Assembly: GCA_038323965.1 (NCBI GenBank)
Contig: JBBQHM010000006.1
Span: forward strand, 1-45,443
DNA from: JBBQHM01 sp038323965
Lineage (GTDB): Bacteria > Verrucomicrobiota > Verrucomicrobiia > Chthoniobacterales > UBA10450
Length of the DNA: 45,443 nt
Direction: 5' to 3'
Shown in pieces: positions 40,309 to 45,443 of this stretch (position 1 is its first letter; each line of letters begins with the position of its first letter). The position numbers and the translations under genes were made by a program. A model generated the notes under the pieces. The model saw only the letters and a program-made list of their open reading frames with translations. It searched no databases and had not been told where the DNA came from.

Positions 40309-42777
40309 GTGTCTCGCTCAGCAAAAAATGGCGCATGGAATGAAGTCTTTGCGCTGATTCTCCTCGGTTTTGGCACCCTCCTTTTCCTGGCGCTGATCTC
40401 TTACAACCCAAAGGATTTGCCCTCATGGGTGCCTTGGAGCTATCTCTCGCCGCCAAATCGGCCAGCGCAGAATTTCATTGGCCCGTTCGGCGCGATTTTC
40501 GCGAGCGTCTTTTATCTGCTCATTGGAGCCGCATCCTATTTGTTCGCGGCGGTGCTGCTCGGTTTCGGCGCGGCGAAATTATTTCATCCGACGCTGAGCG
40601 TCACGCGGCGCGCACTTTGGATCACGCTTTTTATCATGTCGGGCGCCTGCCTGCTTCACCTCCAGAATTACGGACTGCGCACCTGGCATAGCGCGTTCAA
40701 CATTCAGGGACCCGGCGGTTCGGTCGGCTATTTCTTCGGCAAGAAGCTTCTGCAAACCGCGCTCGGAGACGTCGGCTCGATTGTTCTGCTGGTCGGCGTT
40801 TATCTTTCGAGCCTTATTCTCATGACCGGCCTGCGGCCGATTTATATTGTGCGCCAGACCGTGACGGCGACTCGTCGTGGAGCAGTGCGATTCCGCGAGT
40901 GGCGGCTCAGCCGCGAAATGCGGAAAGCCGACATCAAAGGTCAGCTTGAGATCAGTCAGCGCGAACTGCTGAAGCAACGGCGTTCGATAGAAAAACAATT
41001 AAGGAAACGCGGTGCTCCGACACCCGAACAGCCCACGGGTTCGCTCATGTCGGCGGAGGAGCTGGCGAGTCGCCCGAAGCCTAAAGTTGTCGACACCACC
41101 GCCTTTCCGACCGAAACCGCACCACGCCGCAAACCGTCACTGGCGGAGTTACGCAGCGGAACGGAAAAGCCGGAAGTCGGCGGCGTTGCGACAGTCAAGC
41201 GAGCGTTCGATCCGGAAAAGTATGTGCTGCCGGGACTCGATCTCCTAGACGAGCACGACCAGGAAGGAAGAGCGGCGGTGGATCCAGCGGAACTCGAGCG
41301 CGTGCAGCAAACGGTGATTGAAACGCTTGCTCATTTTGGCATCGCCGTTGCCGCTGGCGACATCACTAAAGGTCCCACGATCACGCGCTATGAAGTCTAC
41401 CCGGCGAAAGGCGTGCGCGTAGACAAGATCGTAAGTCTCGAGCGCGACATCGCCCGCGCCACCCGCGCCGAACGCATCAACATTCTCGCGCCAATTCCGG
41501 GCAAGGATACCGTCGGCATCGAGATCGCGAATACGCGCAAAGTGAAGGTGACGCTGCGCGAACTTCTGCAATCAGCGGATTGGGAAGAAGCAAAAGTGCG
41601 CGGGAAAGTGCCGCTCGCCCTCGGCAAAGATGTTTACGGTAAAGTGATCATCGCGGATCTCGCGGCGATGCCGCATTTGCTCGTCGCCGGCACAACGGGC
41701 AGCGGCAAAAGCGTCTGTATTAACGCGCTGGTGGCGAGCATGCTCTTCCGTTTCACCCCGGAAGAACTGCGCTTCATCATGATCGACCCCAAAGTGGTCG
41801 AAATGCAGGTCTACAACGCGTTGCCGCATCTCATTATGCCGGTCGTGACCGATCCAAGAAAGGTGCTGCTCGCGCTGCGCTGGCTCATCGATGAAATGGA
41901 AAAGCGTTACAAGATTTTCGCGGCGGTCGGGGCGCGAAATATCACCAGTTTCAACGGTCGTCCGAAAAAGAAAACGCAGAAGGAATTGGATGAGGAAGCT
42001 GAATCTGTAGCCGCGGTCGCTGGCCGCGGATCGGACAACGCTGTCAACTCTCAGCCGCGGCCGGCGACCGCCGCTACAGAGATCAAAGTCCCTCGCGATG
42101 ACGATCTGATCATTCCGGACCGCATGTCGTATATCGTCGTCATCATCGACGAACTCGCGGATTTGATGCAGACCGCTCCGGCCGATGTGGAGAGTGCGAT
42201 CGCGCGCATTACGCAGATGGCACGCGCTGCGGGAATTCATCTTATCGTAGCAACGCAGACTCCGCGCGCCGACGTCGTGACGGGCGTGATCAAGGCGAAT
42301 ATCCCGAGCCGCATCGCGTTCCAGGTCGCGTCGAAAATCGACAGCCGCGTGATCCTTGATGAAAACGGCGCCGATCGGCTTCTCGGCCAGGGCGACATGC
42401 TTTACCTGCCGCCTAGTACTTCGCGGCTGATCCGGGCGCAGGGCGTTCTCGTTACGGACGATGAAATCCGGCGGCTGGTGGATTTCGTGTCGGCCCAAAC
42501 GCCGCCCGCCTTTGACCTCGCGATCCAGGCAAAACTCGAATCGACCGCGACCCCGGCCGATGATGTGACCGAGGAAGATGAGGAGCTGGTCGAGAAATGC
42601 CTCGAGATTATCCGGCAGGAAAAGCGGGCCTCGACCTCGCTTCTGCAACGTCGTTTGCGACTTGGTTACACGAGGGCCGCGCGCATCGTTGATATTCTTG
42701 AGCAGCGCGGCATATTGGGACCCGGCGAAGGCGCGAAGCCGCGCGAGATTCTGGTCGATCTCGACGCCGCGGTTTAA
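40309..42777 (+). CDS. ftsK: DNA translocase FtsK/SpoIIIE
   Basis: An 822-residue septal DNA pump acting in chromosome segregation. Residues 15-185 have four or more membrane helices. A charged linker (about 190-330) follows. The alpha and beta motor domains (340-740) contain Walker A GTTGSGKS (Lys467), Walker B VVIIDELADLM, and FQVASKIDSRVILDENGADR. The C-terminal gamma winged helix (about 755-815, RASTSLLQRRLRLGYTRAAR) recognises KOPS-type sequences in other bacteria. Start is GTG at 40309. A 75-base palindromic element sits in the motor domain between Walker A and Walker B (residues about 566-591) and adds 25 residues in frame. Otherwise length and motifs are normal. Confidence 0.95.
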   Translation: MSRSAKNGAWNEVFALILLGFGTLLFLALISYNPKDLPSWVPWSYLSPPNRPAQNFIGPFGAIFASVFYLLIGAASYLFAAVLLGFGAAKLFHPTLSVTRRALWITLFIMSGACLLHLQNYGLRTWHSAFNIQGPGGSVGYFFGKKLLQTALGDVGSIVLLVGVYLSSLILMTGLRPIYIVRQTVTATRRGAVRFREWRLSREMRKADIKGQLEISQRELLKQRRSIEKQLRKRGAPTPEQPTGSLMSAEELASRPKPKVVDTTAFPTETAPRRKPSLAELRSGTEKPEVGGVATVKRAFDPEKYVLPGLDLLDEHDQEGRAAVDPAELERVQQTVIETLAHFGIAVAAGDITKGPTITRYEVYPAKGVRVDKIVSLERDIARATRAERINILAPIPGKDTVGIEIANTRKVKVTLRELLQSADWEEAKVRGKVPLALGKDVYGKVIIADLAAMPHLLVAGTTGSGKSVCINALVASMLFRFTPEELRFIMIDPKVVEMQVYNALPHLIMPVVTDPRKVLLALRWLIDEMEKRYKIFAAVGARNITSFNGRPKKKTQKELDEEAESVAAVAGRGSDNAVNSQPRPATAATEIKVPRDDDLIIPDRMSYIVVIIDELADLMQTAPADVESAIARITQMARAAGIHLIVATQTPRADVVTGVIKANIPSRIAFQVASKIDSRVILDENGADRLLGQGDMLYLPPSTSRLIRAQGVLVTDDEIRRLVDFVSAQTPPAFDLAIQAKLESTATPADDVTEEDEELVEKCLEIIRQEKRASTSLLQRRLRLGYTRAARIVDILEQRGILGPGEGAKPREILVDLDAAV
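42005..42079. repeat. Class D palindromic element inside the ftsK coding region
   Basis: Arms 42005-42029 and 42055-42079 are reverse complements at 23 of 25 positions, with termini CTGTAG/CTACAG. The element is 75 bases, exactly 25 codons, and contains no stop in the reading frame. It encodes a low-complexity segment with AAVAGRGSDNAV and PRPATAATE. Flanking residues KELDEEAE and KVPRDDDLIIPDR look like a continuous FtsK loop if the element is removed. Confidence 0.88.
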
Positions 42778-42785
42778 AACCCCGC

Positions 42786-43664
42786 ATGGACTCGATGACT
42801 GTAGAAGGCTTAGGCGAGAAATTTCGTGACGCGAGGATCGCAAAGGGTCTGACGCTGGAGGAAGCGGCGCGTCTAACGAAGATTAGGCCATCGCGCCTTT
42901 CCGAGATCGAAGAGGACGATTATGCGAACTTCCCGAGTCTCGCCTACGCCAAGGGCTTCCTGCAGATTTACGGGAAGTTTCTCGATATCGATGTTACGCC
43001 GTACCTCGAGGCGTTCGAGACCTCGGGCGCGATCACGGTCGATGGCTATTCTTATTTGCAGGATGCGCCGGCGCCCAAGCCGACGCGCACGTCCGTGGTT
43101 CGACGCGATAGCGGAAACCGCACGTCAATCTGGCCACTCGTTATCGGCATCATCGTGCTTCTGGTCGGGCTTTGGTTCGTTAAGCTGATGCTGGATATCG
43201 GACGTCTCGCGCCGAAGCCAGAAGCTACCGCTGTGGCGACGCCGGTTCCGTCCGGCAACATCGTGGCGCCGCGCGCAATGCCGGTTGAAAATCCCCCAGC
43301 GGCGAATGTGAACCCCGCACCAACCACCGCCGTCGCGCCAAGCGTCCCTTCCGCACCGCCCGCTGCGACACAGCCGGAAGTGCGCCGGGCCGAACCGGTC
43401 GCGCCGGAAGAGCTTGGCCAACGTCCCGCCGGCCCCGCCCATCGAGTCGAGGTGAAACCGACGCGCAAAACTTATCTTAAGGTCGTGGTCGACAACGAAT
43501 CTGTAACGCCCGCATTTGAGCGCTGGGTTTCGCCCTCCGACTCGCCGCTCCAGTTTAGCGGCCACCGCATAAATATCCGCGTGCTCGATCGTGAAGCCGT
43601 GCGCGTATCGAAAGATGGTGTGCGGGTCGATTCCAACGACTCTGACGTCACGATCGAGGACTAG
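42786..43664 (+). CDS. RodZ-like cytoskeletal HTH membrane protein
   Basis: A 292-residue protein. Residues 8-75 are an HTH_25 domain (GEKFRDARIAKGLTLEEAAR, IRPSRLSEIEEDDYANFP, AYAKGFLQIYGKFL), the part that binds MreB in RodZ. A single membrane span lies at about 115-137 (WPLVIGIIVLLVGLWFVKLM). A Pro/Ala-rich periplasmic linker (150-220) leads to a C-terminal DUF4115-like domain (YLKVVVDNESVTPAFERWV, INIRVLD). It starts eight bases after ftsK and is followed by rimO 24 bases later. Position next to ftsK is common. A role in rod-shape maintenance is inferred from the family. Confidence 0.85.
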   Translation: MDSMTVEGLGEKFRDARIAKGLTLEEAARLTKIRPSRLSEIEEDDYANFPSLAYAKGFLQIYGKFLDIDVTPYLEAFETSGAITVDGYSYLQDAPAPKPTRTSVVRRDSGNRTSIWPLVIGIIVLLVGLWFVKLMLDIGRLAPKPEATAVATPVPSGNIVAPRAMPVENPPAANVNPAPTTAVAPSVPSAPPAATQPEVRRAEPVAPEELGQRPAGPAHRVEVKPTRKTYLKVVVDNESVTPAFERWVSPSDSPLQFSGHRINIRVLDREAVRVSKDGVRVDSNDSDVTIED

Positions 43665-43688
43665 GCGGAACGCTCCGCATTAAATTCG

Positions 43689-45035
43689 ATGGCAACCAAA
43701 GTGGGCATGATCAGCCTCGGCTGCGCGAAGAATCTCGTCGATGCGGAGATCATGCTCGGCAGTGTGATCGAGCGCGGGATGCAAATCACCTCGGACGCCA
43801 ACGACGCCGACGTGCTGGTGGTAAATACCTGCGCGTTCATCGACTCGGCCAAGACGGAATCGATCGACGCCATTCTCGAGGCGCACCAGGAACGAGGGCT
43901 TAGCCGCCGCGCCAACCAAAAGCTGATCGTGAGCGGCTGCATGTCGCAACGTTTCTCGAAGGAACTGCGCGAACAACTACCCGAAGTCGACGCCTTCATC
44001 GGGCTCGATCAGGTGCGCGAACTTGGAGAAATCGTGGAGCGCGTCATGACCAACGACGATGAGCTCGATCTCGTTACGCCGCGCCCGCGTTACATCCCGG
44101 ATTACGACACGCCACGCTTTCGCCTTACCCCTTCGCACTCCGCTTATGTGAAAATTGCGGAGGGTTGCAATCACCCGTGCAGTTTTTGTGTGATTCCGCA
44201 GATGCGCGGTCGTCATCGCAGTCGCGCGCCGCAATCCGTCCTCGCGGAAATTCGCGGCCTCGTGGCCGAGGGGGTACGCGAGATCAATCTCATCAGCCAG
44301 GACACCACTTATTACGGGATGGATTTATGGAACGAGAAAGCCGGGCCGCGCCAGCAGGTCGATTCATCCCGAGGGCTGACTCTGGCCGCGCTGCTGCGCG
44401 ACATCCAAAAGATCGAGGGCGACTTTTGGGTCCGCCTCCTTTACACGCACCCGGCGCATTGGAGTGACGAGCTGATCTCGACCATCGCTTCGTGTAATAA
44501 AGTGGCGCGCTACATCGACATGCCACTGCAACACATCGACGAGGCCATGCTGGTGCGCATGCGACGCGAAACGAGTCGCGCACACATTGAGAATTTGATC
44601 ACGCGCATCCGCGCTGGGATTCCTGGCGTCGCGATCCGCACGACTTTCATCGTGGGATTTCCGGGCGAAACGGAAGCGGAGTTCCAGTCGTTGCTCGAGT
44701 TTATCGGACGCGTTCGATTTGAACGCCTCGGCATTTTCAAATATTCCCGCGAAGAAGGTTCGCGGGCCGCGAAGATGCCGGACCATCTCCCGGGCAAAGT
44801 GAAGAACGAGCGCTACCGCCGCGCGATGAAGCTGCAGCAACAGATCGCGCACGACAGCGCGCGCCAGCAGGTCGGCCGCAGGCTGCGTTTGCTCGTGGAC
44901 GATTCGCTCATCGCGCGCACGGAAGCCGATGCGCCCGACGTCGATGCCCGCGTCATTTTAGCGGAGGCCGCCAAAGTCGGGGAGTTCGTGGAACGCCAGA
45001 TCATCGGCGCGCGCGGTTACGATCTGCTCGCGTAA
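43689..45035 (+). CDS. rimO: Ribosomal protein uS12 methylthiotransferase
   Basis: A 448-residue radical SAM enzyme that methylthiolates the conserved Asp of ribosomal protein S12. The N-terminal UPF0004 domain has three cluster cysteines (SLGCAKN, VVNTCAFID, VSGCMSQ). The radical SAM motif is CNHPCSFC (Cys160, 164, 167) followed by VIPQMRGRHRSR. The C-terminal 65 residues form a TRAM-like RNA- or protein-binding domain (GRRLRLLVDDS). The signature SLGCAKNLVDAE and overall length support RimO rather than MiaB. Starts with ATG at 43689. Confidence 0.95.
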   Translation: MATKVGMISLGCAKNLVDAEIMLGSVIERGMQITSDANDADVLVVNTCAFIDSAKTESIDAILEAHQERGLSRRANQKLIVSGCMSQRFSKELREQLPEVDAFIGLDQVRELGEIVERVMTNDDELDLVTPRPRYIPDYDTPRFRLTPSHSAYVKIAEGCNHPCSFCVIPQMRGRHRSRAPQSVLAEIRGLVAEGVREINLISQDTTYYGMDLWNEKAGPRQQVDSSRGLTLAALLRDIQKIEGDFWVRLLYTHPAHWSDELISTIASCNKVARYIDMPLQHIDEAMLVRMRRETSRAHIENLITRIRAGIPGVAIRTTFIVGFPGETEAEFQSLLEFIGRVRFERLGIFKYSREEGSRAAKMPDHLPGKVKNERYRRAMKLQQQIAHDSARQQVGRRLRLLVDDSLIARTEADAPDVDARVILAEAAKVGEFVERQIIGARGYDLLA

Positions 45036-45119
45036 GAAAAAAATCGCGCGCTCGGCGCTTAAATTCAGTGACAAAAATTCCGGTTTCGCACAGATTGTCT
45101 CGCCCTCCTCGCGAACACA

Positions 45120-45443
45120 ATGCCTGACGTAAACGAGCCGAAGAAAGAAACCGTCCGCATCACTCTGCCGCCGCGTCCGGCAGCGAATCCCGTGGGCGCT
45201 TCCCGCGATACCGTCCGCATCAATCTCCCGGCGCGTCCCGCTCCGAATGGCGCGGAACCGCCCCGTCGACTCGTCCCGCCTCCACCTCAGGTGAGCGGCG
45301 GGGCTCCTGCTCCCCGCCCACCGATGGCACGGCCGCCGATCCCGGCGCCTTCAGCCACCGTTGTTCGACCGCCCACTTTCACTTCACCGCCGGCTCTCGC
45401 TTCCGTGCCGGCGCCAGCGCCGCGCATTGTTCCGCCGTCCCAA
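45120..45443 (+). CDS. Proline-rich protein with VRI[TN]LP repeats (partial, runs off the window)
   Basis: ATG at 45120 opens a frame with no stop up to the end of the window (108 codons). It starts MPDVNEPKKETVRITLPPRP and repeats the motif DTVRINLPARP about 22 residues later, followed by a long Pro/Ala stretch. The N-terminal part resembles disordered linkers of verrucomicrobial envelope proteins, perhaps leading to a membrane or binding domain beyond the edge. Function unknown. The preceding 84 bases contain no clear promoter. Confidence 0.65.
   Translation, partial: MPDVNEPKKETVRITLPPRPAANPVGASRDTVRINLPARPAPNGAEPPRRLVPPPPQVSGGAPAPRPPMARPPIPAPSATVVRPPTFTSPPALASVPAPAPRIVPPSQ

Overview
The window looks like chromosomal DNA from a soil-type Verrucomicrobiota bacterium, probably near Chthoniobacterales / 'Candidatus Udaeobacter'. 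This placement is inference from content: a Gram-negative envelope gene (lpxD), a sigma factor overlapping a Ser/Thr kinase-TPR gene, small verrucomicrobial-style lipoproteins, RHS proteins, and many dispersed palindromic repeats between high-GC genes. No rRNA, tRNA, CRISPR array or complete insertion sequence was found.

Layout. 1-4100 (+): the last codons of an upstream gene, a PAS/GAF sensor histidine kinase, class II fructose-bisphosphate aldolase and lpxD. 4221-9545 (+): an accessory island holding a large secreted RHS-repeat gene, now split by a frameshift and an amber codon. Its C-terminal tip resembles a Tae4-type cell-wall amidase and is followed one base later by a secreted putative immunity protein. 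9546-10253: palindromes, a RAYT transposase relic and a 43-nt copy of the lpxD 3' end, so copies of lpxD tail sequence flank the island. 10254-12385: a lone receiver protein, a NYN nuclease, a 45-residue basic protein, a coiled-coil membrane protein and a lipoprotein. 12393-15729: divergent glgC and glmS. 15741-21429 (+): a type II secretion/type IV pilus-like operon with two GspE/PilB ATPases, GspF/PilC and a pseudopilin. 21561-27944 (-): a tightly packed run trpA, sulfotransferase, dapF, dapA, dapB, folK, panB and an OmpA-like protein. The three dap genes supply meso-diaminopimelate for peptidoglycan, and the OmpA-like protein would bind that wall. 27920-34419: queE, a HAD phosphatase, a class I glutamine amidotransferase-like hydrolase, a DUF885 protein, a POT peptide transporter and a lipoprotein. 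34489-40187: a secreted repeat protein divergent from an ECF sigma factor / Ser-Thr kinase pair. 40309-45443 (+): ftsK, a RodZ-like protein, rimO and the start of a proline-rich protein.

Two themes stand out. The first is the damaged RHS-amidase/immunity cassette with its flanking lpxD-tail copies. The second is at least six classes of interspersed palindromic elements. Most are intergenic, but two sit inside genes with lengths divisible by three (171 nt in the pseudopilin leader, 75 nt in the ftsK motor domain), so they add residues without breaking the frame. This recalls the Rickettsia palindromic elements. All family assignments were made by reading the sequence, without database searches.
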